A stretch of 64,000 bases of DNA from Flavobacteriaceae bacterium HL-DH10. GTDB lineage: Bacteria > Bacteroidota > Bacteroidia > Flavobacteriales > Flavobacteriaceae. Positions 55,401 through 63,795 of the stretch are shown here, in pieces. The stretch's first letter is position 1; each line of letters starts with the position of its first letter. The position numbers and the translations under genes were made by a program. Below the pieces are notes generated by a model. It was not told the origin of the DNA, searched no databases, and saw nothing but the letters and a program-made list of their open reading frames with translations. The stretch spans positions 880,001 to 944,000 of the forward strand of contig CP134536.1 of the NCBI GenBank assembly GCA_031826515.1, written 5' to 3'.

Positions 55401-56360
55401 TCCTAAAAAAGCTATATTATATTCATCCTTTTCATGAAACTTATAATCTTCAAAAGTATCAATAACTAAATCTACTACTCCGGTAGGTTGTGTAAATGGC
55501 TGAATTCGCTTACCAGCACCAGAACTTATATTAATAAAATAATACGTTTTATCTGTATAACAATTTATGTTGGTATTACTTTCTACATTAAATTCTTTTG
55601 GTCCCTGTGCATAAAACAAAATATAATCTTGTGCATTAAAAACTCCATCTTCTTCTCCTACAAACTTTACAGCATTCTCCTCAATATCTATTGGATATGA
55701 AACTGAATTAGAATAAGGAATCATACGGCCTCCATTACCATATACTTTTATATTTCTAGGGTTTACATTATTAACCTTAACACCTAAACGTTCTAAAAAA
55801 TTCCTAGTCAACTTAAAAACTCCAGTAGTATCTACATAAAACTTATACCACTCTCCAGAATTCAATACTGAATTACTTATAACTTTAGCCTGACTTTCTT
55901 TTTTTAATGACGACAACTTATTAATTCCACTAGAGTAATTTAATTGAAATGAAACAATCTTTTTGAATGTTCCATTTTCATCCTTAATAATTGGAGACAG
56001 TTGAAAAAAGGCATATAATCTATCTCTAGATTTAGAATTCTTTAGGCTAAATTTTAATTTTTTCGGAATATTATTAATATCTAAATCTTTTAAGTCAGAT
56101 TTAGATATTGAAGCATAAGATACATTACTAATAGTAACGTTAGATTCATTTATAGTACTTGGAATCTCCCATTGATCTACAAACAGTAAACCTGAATCAA
56201 AATCATAGCTAAAATTTTCTTTATTAAAAGATGGAAATTCAATAGTATAAGTACCCGCAGAAAATATCTGAGAATCTGCCCAAGTAAGCACATATTTCTT
56301 TTGCTGTGGGAATACAACAAGACTACTTATTAAAAATAATAGTAATAATTTTTCTTTCAT
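52482..56360 (-). CDS. porU: Type IX secretion system sortase PorU
   Basis: A 1292-residue protein with a signal peptide (MKEKLLLLFLISSLVVFPQQ). The gingipain-type C25 peptidase domain has the catalytic histidine His784 in NYFGHGGEDG and the cysteine Cys818 in VTVTCEFTKF. Beta domains follow, then a T9SS-type C-terminal domain with NYPNPF, FTVSGKLVKTLNG, DFGDKIGKGVYIYKL and a final KIEKLVIL. PorU removes sorting domains from cargo and joins cargo to the surface anchor. Its own CTD is retained in characterised members. The gene precedes porV and is divergent from gldJ, with 266 bases between. Confidence 0.95.
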   Translation of the reverse strand: MKEKLLLLFLISSLVVFPQQKKYVLTWADSQIFSAGTYTIEFPSFNKENFSYDFDSGLLFVDQWEIPSTINESNVTISNVSYASISKSDLKDLDINNIPKKLKFSLKNSKSRDRLYAFFQLSPIIKDENGTFKKIVSFQLNYSSGINKLSSLKKESQAKVISNSVLNSGEWYKFYVDTTGVFKLTRNFLERLGVKVNNVNPRNIKVYGNGGRMIPYSNSVSYPIDIEENAVKFVGEEDGVFNAQDYILFYAQGPKEFNVESNTNINCYTDKTYYFINISSGAGKRIQPFTQPTGVVDLVIDTFEDYKFHEKDEYNIAFLGRRWFGDRFDVDTNKKFKFDFPDIVTSEPISLRVYVAAASTTSTSMALSVNGASISTLSIAAASTPTLASERAFIGNVNLNSSIISVELNYDNQGNPSALGYLDYISIKATRKLSFHDKQFQFKNSSVISSSGIGQYNISNASQISEVWDVTDIYNVSNFKHKDSAATLSFTSQLGALKTYVAITPSDYYEPKFDSNTIVYNQNIKGTVFINNEGEFQDVDYIIVTPNNLLSEAERLAQINRKQYNLNVKVFGLDEIYNEFSTGNQDVGAIRNLVKYVYGNASAPENRIKYLCLFGDGSFDYKDRIQNNINIVPSWYSYGSFNLTNSFVSDDFYGMMDDNEGTMSTNDKLDIAVGRMLIDTPQRAKEMVDKVESYHIKEAFGSWRNNFVVVSDDVDKDWEGILQETTDNIGNLVTQEKSFMNVVKIHSDAFKQESSAGGNRYPKVNTELVNAIDNGALVVNYFGHGGEDGLAQERILLKPDIEGFRNFYKLNCFVTVTCEFTKFDNPFRQTAGEFAYWNKQAGSIGLITTTRQIFVNFAINFNNTLGQYLFSYSDNDSYQDYEYPSMAEALRLTKNDPFISGNSQRRLVFFIGDPAMKLAISKPNIRLTKINDIPISQSTDTLKALSYVKMAGEVTDVSGNILNNYSGTLSTTIYDKSIERQTLANDGTRLNGELVKLDFTTLGEIIFRGQASVSNGQFEFDFVVPKDIGIPVGFGKVSFYAKNETLLQDKSGASINTVKIGGINENAAEDNIGPVITLYMNDENFVSGGITNESPTLLAKMEDENGINTASGIGHDIIAILDGDETNPVVLNDYYQTEVDDYKKGVLSFPFRDLEPGLHTLTLKAWDVYNNSSVSEIQFVVFDKDQELVINNVLNYPNPFVNYTEFWFNHNSSESLDVSIQIFTVSGKLVKTLNGQTSGGLITTSSLSRDIVWDGRDDFGDKIGKGVYIYKLKVHSSYLNKKVEKIEKLVIL

Positions 56361-56632
56361 CGCTAAAATAACGTCATTAAAAGCCTGTTATTATTAATTA
56401 AAAACAACATTTTTAAAAACAGCATCAAAAATACAATAATAAATTAGTAAATCATGCGTTAATACAACACAAAAGAACGGTAAAAAACAGCTAAATCATC
56501 GTTGTAATAACCAAAAAATAGGTTGAAATGCGCTTTTTTTTGGTTAAAATGCAAAAAATAGCTTGCGTTGTTCGGTTTAATTCTTATATTGCAGCTCCAA
56601 AAATATTATTAGCTTACTTAAAAAGTATGGAT

Positions 56633-58324
56633 ATGAAAAAAGTAGTAACATTCAAGATTTTGTTTGTTTTGACTTTAACAATAGTCTCAACTAGTTGTAA
56701 AAAATCTTCGAGTTCAAAGAATAGCTCTAGAGCTACTGGATGGCAAATAAACTCCAGAGAAGGCGGATTTCAATACAATACAGATTTTGAAGAACAGGAA
56801 ACTTCCCCGGGTTTAGTATTTGTTGAAGGTGGAACTTTTACAAAAGGGCGTGTTCAAGATGATGTGATGCATGATTGGAACAACAGTCCAAATCAGCAAC
56901 ACGTTCAATCTTTTTACATGGATGAAACTGAAGTTACAAACGCCATGTATATGGAGTATTTAGATTGGATAAAAAGGGTTTACCCTCCATCTGATGAAAA
57001 TTTCAGAGCAATTTATCATGGTGCTTTACCTGACACACTTGTTTGGAGAAACAGATTAGGTTTTAACGAAGTTATGACCGACAATTACTTACGTCACCCA
57101 GCTTACGGAGAATATCCTGTTGTTGGAGTAAGTTGGATTCAAGCTGTAGAATTTGCAAATTGGCGTTCAGACCGCGTTAATGAATATAATTTAGAAAAAG
57201 CAGGTTATTTAAAGCGTGATGCCAAAATTTTAGATGTTAATGCTGACTCTAATTTTAGCACAGACACCTATATTAATGCTCCAAGTTTAACTTATGGTGG
57301 AAACGAAGAAATTATTAATGGAGAATCTCGTGGAAGAAGAAATATACAAACTGATGCCGATGGTAATGAAACTGGAATTTACGCGACTCGTGAAACTGGA
57401 ATAATTTCTCCAAAATATAGGCTACCAACTGAAACTGAGTGGGAATATGCCGCTTTAGGATTAAGCGAAATAAGAAGTTACAATCTTTATCGTGGTCGTA
57501 AAAAATACCCATGGGATGGACAATATACACGTTCTGGAAAACGTAAAACACGCGGTGATCAAAAAGCTAATTTCAAACAAGGAAAAGGTGATTATGGTGG
57601 AATTGCTGGATGGTCTGACGATGGAGCAGATATTACTAATGCTGTTAAATCATACGAACCTAATGATTATGGTTTATATGACATGGCTGGTAATGTTGCT
57701 GAATGGGTTGCCGATGTTTACCGACCTATTATAGATGACGAGTTTAACGACTTCAATTACTACCGTGGTAATGTTTATACTAAAAATGCTATTAATGATG
57801 ATGGCACAGTAAAAATAGTAACAATAGATAATATTGTTTATGACACACTGTCTAATGGAAAAGTTGTTGCAAGAAATTTACCTGGTGAAATATTACAAGT
57901 TCCTGTTGATGAAAATGAAACCTATTTACGTACTAACTTTGATAAGAGTAATGAAATAAACTTTAGAGACGGAGACAAACGTTCTTCTCGTTATTTTGAA
58001 GATTTCAACGAAGACGAAGAAACAAATAGCGAAAATGAAGAATCAAGCACAAGAAAAATGTATAACTCTCCTAAACACAAAATCACTAGAGATTCTTTAG
58101 GAAACATTATTAGAGAATACGATAAAGGAAACAATAGAACATCTTTAATCAATGATGAAGTTAGAGTATACAAAGGAGGTTCGTGGAAAGACAGAGAGTA
58201 TTGGTTAGACCCTGCTCAAAGACGTTACTTCCCACAAGATATGGCAACAGACTATATCGGGTTTAGATGCGCTATGTCTCGTGTAGGCTCAAAATCTAAA
58301 GCAAAAAATAAAACTAAAAACTAG
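56633..58324 (+). CDS. gldJ: Gliding motility lipoprotein GldJ
   Basis: A lipoprotein of about 563 residues. The start is set at the ATG at 56633 (MKKVVTFKILFVLTLTIVSTSCKK), with an ATG two codons earlier (56627) as alternative; a longer frame from 56528 puts unrelated residues before the lipoprotein signal. The lipobox is VSTSC. The rest is a formylglycine-generating-enzyme-like domain: GTFTKGRVQDDV, MDETEVTNAMYMEYLDW, LPTETEWEYAALG, DYGLYDMAGNVAEWVADVYR and a final GGSWKDREYW. GldJ stabilises the gliding/T9SS motor complex. The divergent porU-porV operon completes the cluster. Confidence 0.94.
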   Translation: MKKVVTFKILFVLTLTIVSTSCKKSSSSKNSSRATGWQINSREGGFQYNTDFEEQETSPGLVFVEGGTFTKGRVQDDVMHDWNNSPNQQHVQSFYMDETEVTNAMYMEYLDWIKRVYPPSDENFRAIYHGALPDTLVWRNRLGFNEVMTDNYLRHPAYGEYPVVGVSWIQAVEFANWRSDRVNEYNLEKAGYLKRDAKILDVNADSNFSTDTYINAPSLTYGGNEEIINGESRGRRNIQTDADGNETGIYATRETGIISPKYRLPTETEWEYAALGLSEIRSYNLYRGRKKYPWDGQYTRSGKRKTRGDQKANFKQGKGDYGGIAGWSDDGADITNAVKSYEPNDYGLYDMAGNVAEWVADVYRPIIDDEFNDFNYYRGNVYTKNAINDDGTVKIVTIDNIVYDTLSNGKVVARNLPGEILQVPVDENETYLRTNFDKSNEINFRDGDKRSSRYFEDFNEDEETNSENEESSTRKMYNSPKHKITRDSLGNIIREYDKGNNRTSLINDEVRVYKGGSWKDREYWLDPAQRRYFPQDMATDYIGFRCAMSRVGSKSKAKNKTKN

Positions 58325-58346
58325 ATACGTTTTTTAACAATAAATT

Positions 58347-58380
58347 AAAAGTCCTAGCAATTTGTTAGGACTTTTTTTTA
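58347..58380 (+). terminator. Terminator after gldJ
   Basis: AAAAGTCCTAGCAA (58347-58360) pairs with TTGTTAGGACTTTT (58361-58374) with one wobble pair, followed by a T run. It lies 23 bases after the gldJ stop. Confidence 0.85.
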
Positions 58381-58481
58381 TACATTTAATACGAAAATAT
58401 TAATCGATAATTAAAATCGAGGTTTCAGATAAAATTGTCTTTCCTGTAAAAACGGGAATTAAAACAAAACCTATTTAACAT

Positions 58482-59756
58482 TTGGAAATAAAAGCATTAC
58501 ACGAGCTTTTCTTAAAATGTCATTCTGTATGTACTGACACGAGAAAAATTCAAAAAAACGATATGTTTTTCGCTCTTAAAGGCGATAATTTTAACGGGAA
58601 CACATATGCTGAAAACGCTCTTGAAAAAGGAGCTAAATACGCCATAGTAGATGAGACCGAATTCAACACATCAACTAAAACTATTTTAGTAAACAATGTA
58701 CTTGAAACGCTTCAAAAATTGGCTTCATTCCATAGAGACTATTTAAAAACACCCATAATTGCTTTAACTGGCAGTAATGGTAAAACAACCACCAAAGAAC
58801 TTATTAACGTAGTATTATCTCAAAAATATAAAACTACTGCAACTATAGGCAATCTAAACAACCATATTGGTGTTCCGTTAACCTTATTATCAATGACCAA
58901 AAACACAGAGATTGGTATCGTAGAAATGGGTGCTAATCATCAAAAAGAAATTGAATTTTTGTGTAACATAGCGAAACCAGATTACGGGTATATTACTAAT
59001 TTTGGCAAAGCACATTTAGAAGGTTTTGGCAGTGTTGAAGGGGTTATACAAGGTAAAAGTGAAATGTATGATTATTTAATAAGCAACGACAAAACCATAT
59101 TCGTTAATGCTAATGATTCTATTCAAGTTGAAAAAACCAAAAACACCAAAAGATTTTCATTTGGAAATACTAATGCAGATATTAACATTGATTTTAAAGA
59201 AGCACAGCCATTCGTTAAATGCGCATTTAATAATCAAGAAATTGAAAGTAAACTTATTGGTGAATACAATTTTAACAATATAATGGCTGCGATTGCGATT
59301 GGAACCTATTTTAAAGTAAATAGCACCTCAATTAAAGACGCTATTGAAAACTATACACCGTCTAACAACAGATCTCAAATTATCGAAAAAGGCACTAATA
59401 AAATTATTTTAGATGCCTACAATGCGAATCCAACAAGCATGAGGGCTGCTTTGGAAAATTTTGGAAAACAAGCAGGAGATAAAATAGCTATACTTGGTGA
59501 CATGTTCGAATTAGGAACTGAAGCTAAAGTAGAACACCAAAATATTGCTGATTTGGCGATTTCATTAGATATCAATGAAATTATTTTTGTTGGTGAGAAT
59601 TTTTATCAATCAGAAATTGATTCTAAAAAAGCTAAAAAATATAAATCCTTTTCATTCTTTGAAAAAGATTTTGATTTTTCTAAATTAAAAAATAAAACGC
59701 TTCTAATAAAAGGCTCTAGAGGCATGGCTTTGGAGCGGTTACTACAGGTTTTATAG
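58482..59756 (+). CDS. murF: UDP-N-acetylmuramoyl-tripeptide--D-alanyl-D-alanine ligase
   Basis: A 424-residue Mur ligase from a TTG start; the MEIKALHELFLKC N-terminus fits the flavobacterial family. The ATP P-loop is GSNGKTT at 97-103. EMGANHQKEIEFL and TNFGKAHLEGFGS are the central-domain motifs, and YNANPTSMRAALENF and GDMFELG lie in the C-terminal domain. MurF adds D-Ala-D-Ala to complete the cytoplasmic UDP-MurNAc pentapeptide. It lies about 160 bases after gldJ, separated by a terminator, and has a hairpin with a T run just downstream (59776-59818). Confidence 0.95.
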   Translation: MEIKALHELFLKCHSVCTDTRKIQKNDMFFALKGDNFNGNTYAENALEKGAKYAIVDETEFNTSTKTILVNNVLETLQKLASFHRDYLKTPIIALTGSNGKTTTKELINVVLSQKYKTTATIGNLNNHIGVPLTLLSMTKNTEIGIVEMGANHQKEIEFLCNIAKPDYGYITNFGKAHLEGFGSVEGVIQGKSEMYDYLISNDKTIFVNANDSIQVEKTKNTKRFSFGNTNADINIDFKEAQPFVKCAFNNQEIESKLIGEYNFNNIMAAIAIGTYFKVNSTSIKDAIENYTPSNNRSQIIEKGTNKIILDAYNANPTSMRAALENFGKQAGDKIAILGDMFELGTEAKVEHQNIADLAISLDINEIIFVGENFYQSEIDSKKAKKYKSFSFFEKDFDFSKLKNKTLLIKGSRGMALERLLQVL

Positions 59757-59773
59757 AAAGCTTTACAAAAACA

Positions 59774-59818
59774 AAAAAGTGCCCATGCTATTTTTTATTT
59801 GACACGGACACTTCTTTT
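59774..59818. terminator. Bidirectional terminator-like hairpin after murF
   Basis: AAGTGCCCATG (59778-59788) can pair with CACGGACACTT (59803-59813) at nine of 11 positions, with an A run on the left and TCTTTT on the right. It terminates murF and, read on the minus strand, sits at the 3' end of repeat copy 1. Confidence 0.6.
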
Positions 59819-59933
59819 GACGTTCTCCCTAAGAACTAATTAATAGCAGTTGCAAGTTAATCCACTTGTTTAGAGATTGCAATACTCAATTTGAGTATTT
59901 TACATTAAATAGCCTATATTTTCGTTAAACGAA
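59811..59933. ncRNA. Candidate small RNA / structured repeat, copy 1
   Basis: A 123-base unit that recurs 350 bases downstream at about 93 percent identity by eye. It holds short conserved hairpins: GTTCTCCCTAAGAAC (59822-59836), CAAGT/ACTTG (59852-59868), ATACTCAATTTGAGTAT (59882-59898) and the palindrome TTCGTTAAACGAA (59921-59933). A terminator-like hairpin adjoins the unit at 59774-59818; read on the minus strand it would end the transcript with a T run. No protein frame is conserved in either copy. Strand is not settled, and no good promoter is seen on either strand. Confidence 0.5.
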
Positions 59934-60127
59934 TACCTTACACCACATAAAACCCTGTATTACTTATATTTAAAATTAAAAAAATATTTTTATTAATGTA
60001 AAGCGCTCCTGATGAAGCTGGGTTGAGATAACTTAAAATTATTAATTGAAAACCCTTATATAATCAAGACTTATTACAAATAATTACATCAAAATTGATA
60101 TGGAAAAAGATGTTGAGTATAAACAAC

Positions 60128-60167
60128 AAACAAGTGTCTATATTTTAATTTTATAGACACTTGTTTT
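60128..60167. terminator. Strong bidirectional terminator beside repeat copy 2
   Basis: AAACAAGTGTCTATA (60128-60142) pairs perfectly with TATAGACACTTGTTT (60152-60166) over a nine-base loop, with A and T runs outside. It occupies the same position relative to copy 2 as the hairpin at 59774-59818 does to copy 1, although the sequence of the stem differs. Confidence 0.75.
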
Positions 60168-60283
60168 TGACGTTCTCCCTAAGAACTAATAAATAGCAAT
60201 TGCAAGTTACTACACTTAATTAGAGATTACAATACTCAATTTGAGTATTTTACATTAAATAGCCTATATTTTCGTTAAACGAA
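60161..60283. ncRNA. Candidate small RNA / structured repeat, copy 2
   Basis: The second copy of the 123-base unit (60171 corresponds to 59821). About eight differences from copy 1 are clustered in and near the CAAGT hairpin loop, while the GTTCTCCCTAAGAAC hairpin, the ATACTCAATTTGAGTAT hairpin and the TTCGTTAAACGAA palindrome are unchanged. It is preceded on the plus strand by a perfect terminator-type stem. The unit lies between the convergent murF and PAS-LuxR genes, 45 bases from the end of the latter. Confidence 0.5.
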
Positions 60284-60327
60284 CACTTTCTATCGTCTAA
60301 GAACTTGTTTTGATGATATTCATAATT

Positions 60328-61095
60328 CTAAATAATATTTTTATTCATTTTTAACAATGCAACAAGCTCGCCTGTAGAAGACATATTAAGTTTTTTTAAA
60401 ATATTTCTACGATGAGTATCTACTGTATTAGAACTTATATTTAATTGTTTTGCAATAGTTTTGCTCGTATAATTTAAAACTAATAATCTAATTATATCAC
60501 GCTCTCGGTTACTAATTCCGTCGGATAGTAGTCTTTGAGAGAAATTATTAAAATACACCGTCTCATATTCATTATTATTGTTTAGCAACTTAGCAGATGC
60601 ACAAACTTGCAATTTAATTTTCTCAGACAACACCGTATAATGCGCTAAGCCAATTATAGGTTTATTCTCTGCATCAAATTCCAGAGGCGTTGTATTTTGT
60701 ACAATATTTACATACACATCATTGGCATTCTTAAAACGATAATTCCAAGTGTAACTCATTTTTGTCCTATCTTCTACACTAATTTCATTTAAGGTAAAGG
60801 TCATGAGTTCATTTAATGCCAAAAGCCATTTTTCTAGATCCTCAGGGTGCATTCTACTCCAAAAATAACGCATGCCTTTTTTCTCGAATAAACTTTTATC
60901 CATACCTAAACAAGATTGCATATTTTTACTGATAAACTCAAATGACAAATGCTGAGTATTAGTAACACAGAAAAATGTTGAACTATAAGGCAAATAGGTG
61001 TCCAACTCAATAAATTTCTCGATATGCCTCTCTAATGAAGGGGTATCGTAAGATTTAAATATTTTTTTATAAACCTCCTTTATATGTCCCGTCAT
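60328..61095 (-). CDS. PAS-domain LuxR-family transcriptional regulator
   Basis: A 255-residue regulator. Residues about 35-150 look like a PAS sensor fold (SSTFFCVTNTQHLSFEFISKNMQSCLG, given as FFCVTNTQHL and FEFISKNMQSCLG; then MHPEDLEKWL). Residues about 190-252 are a LuxR/FixJ helix-turn-helix: ISNRERDIIRLLVLNYTSK and IAKQLNISSNTVDTHRRNIL. No receiver phosphorylation site is seen, so it is not a classical response regulator. It is the only regulator near the tandem repeats, and it is convergent with murF. The ligand is unknown. Confidence 0.88.
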   Translation of the reverse strand: MTGHIKEVYKKIFKSYDTPSLERHIEKFIELDTYLPYSSTFFCVTNTQHLSFEFISKNMQSCLGMDKSLFEKKGMRYFWSRMHPEDLEKWLLALNELMTFTLNEISVEDRTKMSYTWNYRFKNANDVYVNIVQNTTPLEFDAENKPIIGLAHYTVLSEKIKLQVCASAKLLNNNNEYETVYFNNFSQRLLSDGISNRERDIIRLLVLNYTSKTIAKQLNISSNTVDTHRRNILKKLNMSSTGELVALLKMNKNII

Positions 61096-61176
61096 ACATT
61101 GTTTTTTATATAAATATAAAAAACATATATACTAACACAAAAATAAAGACAAAAAGAACTGATTATAATGGAAGAT

Positions 61177-61213
61177 AAAAAAAATCCTGATGAAATTTCA
61201 TCAGGATTTTTTT
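61177..61213 (-). terminator. Terminator after the tRNA-like fragment
   Basis: AAAAAAATCCTGATGAA (61179-61195) pairs with TTCATCAGGATTTTTTT (61197-61213). It lies three bases from the tRNA 3'-end copy and mirrors the terminator at 61551-61584, with the same outer stem (AATCCT/AGGATT) but a different inner stem. Confidence 0.8.
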
Positions 61214-61216
61214 AAG

Positions 61217-61269
61217 TGGGCGACAAGGGATTCGAACCCCTGACCCTCCCGATGAAAAATCGGGATGCT

Positions 61270-61270
<1 letters not shown>
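61217..61270 (-). pseudogene. tRNA-like 3' fragment downstream of the GIY-YIG gene
   Basis: Read on the minus strand, it contains GAGCA of a D-stem, an anticodon-like arm (TCCCG / CGGGA with a nine-base loop), variable loop, T arm and acceptor 3' strand. The last 30 bases are identical to the tRNA-Val gene at 61586-61660 (61217-61246 equals 61586-61615). The 5' half is missing and the loop is two bases too long, so it cannot be a working tRNA. Its first base overlaps the stop codon of the GIY-YIG gene. Confidence 0.8.
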
Positions 61271-61584
<314 letters not shown>

Positions 61585-61585
61585 G

Positions 61586-61660
61586 TGGGCGACAAGGGAT
61601 TCGAACCCCTGACCCCTTGGGTGTAAACCAAGTGCTCTGAACCAACTGAGCTAGTCGCCC
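61586..61660 (-). tRNA. tRNA-Val (anticodon TAC)
   Basis: A 75-base cloverleaf on the minus strand: acceptor stem GGGCGAC/GTCGCCC, D arm GCTC-AGTTGGTTCA-GAGC, anticodon arm CTTGG-TTTACAC-CCAAG with anticodon TAC, variable loop GGGTC, T arm AGGGG-TTCGAAT-CCCTT, and discriminator A. CCA is not encoded. All stems pair. Its 3' 30 bases are repeated at 61217-61246. Confidence 0.95.
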
Positions 61661-61723
61661 TTCAAACAGGTGTGCAAATATAAGCTAGATTTTCAATCTG
61701 CAAAAACTTTTTCAATAAAATTT

Positions 61724-62941
61724 TTAAATTATTTCTGCTACAACAAATGTACTACCTCCTATAAAAACAAAATCGCTTAACTCAGCATGTTTTAAAGCCG
61801 TTTTATAGGCTTCATTTACAGAATTATAGGCTTCTCCTTTTAATCCAAACCTATTAAAAACACGTTTCAATTCTTTAGCATCTAATCCACGTGAAATATC
61901 TGGTTTACAAAAATAATATGTAGCTTTTTTAGGCAATAAATCAATTATTGAACTTAAATCTTTATCATTTACGACTCCAAAAACAATATGTAACCTATCA
62001 AAAACTTCTTTTGATAGCTGGTTCATGACATGAATTAGTCCTTCTCTATTATGTCCTGTATCACAAATAACTTTAGGCTTGTCGTTTAAAACTTGCCATC
62101 TACCTAATAAACCCGTATTCTTTACAACATGAAGCAACCCTCTTTCCAAATGTTTTTGATGTATTCTATACCCTTTTTGTTGAAGCGCTTTAACTGCCTG
62201 AATTACTGTTTTAATATTCTTAGCTTGATAGCTTCCTTTTAAATCAGATTCATAAGCTTTTGAAATACTTTTATCTGCAAATACAATTTCTGAGTTATTA
62301 GTTTTAGCTAAATCTTTAAAAACAGCTGTTGTTTCCTTTTGGGTTTCACCAATTACAACGGGAACAGATGGCTTAATAATTCCTCCCTTTTCAAAAGCAA
62401 TAGCTTCTAGTGTATGTCCTAAAAATTGCGTATGATCTAATCCAATGTTAGTAATTACAGATACTTCTGGAGTAATTATATTTGTTGAGTCTAACCGACC
62501 TCCTAATCCAACTTCTACAATAGCAATATCAACCTTTTGCTTAGAAAAATAATCGAAAGCCATACCAACAGTCATTTCAAAAAATGACAAATTATTAGCT
62601 TCAAAAAAGGCCTTATTCCGCTTTATAAAACCAATTACAAATTGTTTACTTACTTCCTTTCCATTTACCTTAATACGCTCTCTAAAATCTTTTAAATGTG
62701 GCGATGTATATAATCCAGCTTTATAGCCAGCTTCTTGCAATACAGAAGCCAACATGTGACTAGTTGACCCTTTTCCATTGGTTCCTGCAACGTGTATTGA
62801 CTTAAAATTTTTATGTGGATTATTTAAATGATTTATTAGTAATATGGTATTACCTAAATCTACTTTGTAAGCCGACTTCCCTTGTTTTTGATACATTGGT
62901 AGCTGAGAAAACATCCAATTAAGAGTATCTTGATACGTCAT
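61724..62941 (-). CDS. folC: Folylpolyglutamate synthase / dihydrofolate synthase
   Basis: A 405-residue Mur-ligase-type enzyme. The N-terminal ATP loop is HVAGTNGKGSTSHMLASVL, followed by GLYTSPHLKDFRERI, the EVGLGGRLDSTNII motif and TNIGLDHTQFLGHT. The C-terminal domain has the DTGHNREGL motif. It adds glutamates to (dihydro)folate. The tonB gene lies two bases upstream, an operon order that is common in flavobacteria (exbD-tonB-folC). Confidence 0.95.
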   Translation of the reverse strand: MTYQDTLNWMFSQLPMYQKQGKSAYKVDLGNTILLINHLNNPHKNFKSIHVAGTNGKGSTSHMLASVLQEAGYKAGLYTSPHLKDFRERIKVNGKEVSKQFVIGFIKRNKAFFEANNLSFFEMTVGMAFDYFSKQKVDIAIVEVGLGGRLDSTNIITPEVSVITNIGLDHTQFLGHTLEAIAFEKGGIIKPSVPVVIGETQKETTAVFKDLAKTNNSEIVFADKSISKAYESDLKGSYQAKNIKTVIQAVKALQQKGYRIHQKHLERGLLHVVKNTGLLGRWQVLNDKPKVICDTGHNREGLIHVMNQLSKEVFDRLHIVFGVVNDKDLSSIIDLLPKKATYYFCKPDISRGLDAKELKRVFNRFGLKGEAYNSVNEAYKTALKHAELSDFVFIGGSTFVVAEII

Positions 62942-62943
62942 GA

Positions 62944-63795
62944 CTATTGCCCCAGTTTGAAGTTTACTTTTACAAAACCAATCTGTTTTACTGGCGCCTT
63001 AGAATCTGCTGGCCACTTATGAGATAATGCTATTTTCTTTGCTGGATCCAATAAACATTGTGCCGTATTAGTTGTTCCTTTTTGACCTGGTTCTGCTGAA
63101 ATAACATTACCGCTTTGGTTTACAATAATCTTTACAATCACCATTCCAGATTCATTGCAATCTTGCTTAAGTGTTTTATAGGTTGCTCTACCTCTACCGT
63201 TTAAACCATAACCAACACCACCATTTCCTGATCCCTGACCTCCAAAATAACTAGGCGCGTATGGATCTCCATCTAATTGCCCTTTATCTCCAGCTTTATT
63301 ATCATTGCCTTCACTTCCTGTTTCAGTGCCTTCAGATTTACTAACCCCACCAATTAAAGCATCTAACTTTTTCTTTTTCTCGTCCTGTTCACGTTTTTCT
63401 TTAGCTATTCTATCTGCTTCAGCTTTTGCTTTTGCATCAGCAATGGCCTTCGCTTTAGCTTCAGCCTCTTTTTGTTTCTTTATAGCTATTTCTTCAGCAT
63501 TATCGGCAGTTAGTACTTCTTCTTTAACTTCTGATGAAGCTGTAGGTTCTGCTTTTGAGGTTTCTTCTGGTTGAGGTGGTTTTTCAACTTCTCTAGGTTC
63601 AGATTTTATTGGTTTTTTAGGCTGAATATTACCTTTACCAAAATCGGTAGTACCAAAATTTACTGCAACACCATACTCCTCTGGAGGATCCATATAGGGC
63701 GCACCAACCACAAATAACAACAGTAGTAATATAACAGTTATTAATGCTGTTATTTTTGCTGAATTTTTTTCGTGTTTGGTTTCAAGATATTTCAT
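62944..63795 (-). CDS. tonB: Energy transducer TonB
   Basis: A 283-residue protein with a single membrane segment (ITALITVILLLLLFVVGAPY), a Pro/Lys/Glu-rich periplasmic spacer with an Ala/Lys coiled coil (KQKEAEAKAKAIADAKAKAE), a Gly-rich stretch (FGGQGSGNGGVGYGLNGRG) and a C-terminal TonB-fold domain with two cysteines. It transmits the proton-motive force to outer-membrane receptors of the SusC/TBDT type. Its start overlaps the exbD stop by one base (TAATG). Confidence 0.9.
   Translation of the reverse strand: MKYLETKHEKNSAKITALITVILLLLLFVVGAPYMDPPEEYGVAVNFGTTDFGKGNIQPKKPIKSEPREVEKPPQPEETSKAEPTASSEVKEEVLTADNAEEIAIKKQKEAEAKAKAIADAKAKAEADRIAKEKREQDEKKKKLDALIGGVSKSEGTETGSEGNDNKAGDKGQLDGDPYAPSYFGGQGSGNGGVGYGLNGRGRATYKTLKQDCNESGMVIVKIIVNQSGNVISAEPGQKGTTNTAQCLLDPAKKIALSHKWPADSKAPVKQIGFVKVNFKLGQ

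Noticed and set aside
56528-56632. Longer N-terminus for GldJ
   Set aside because: It would bury the lipoprotein signal peptide 35 residues into the protein; GldJ is a lipoprotein.
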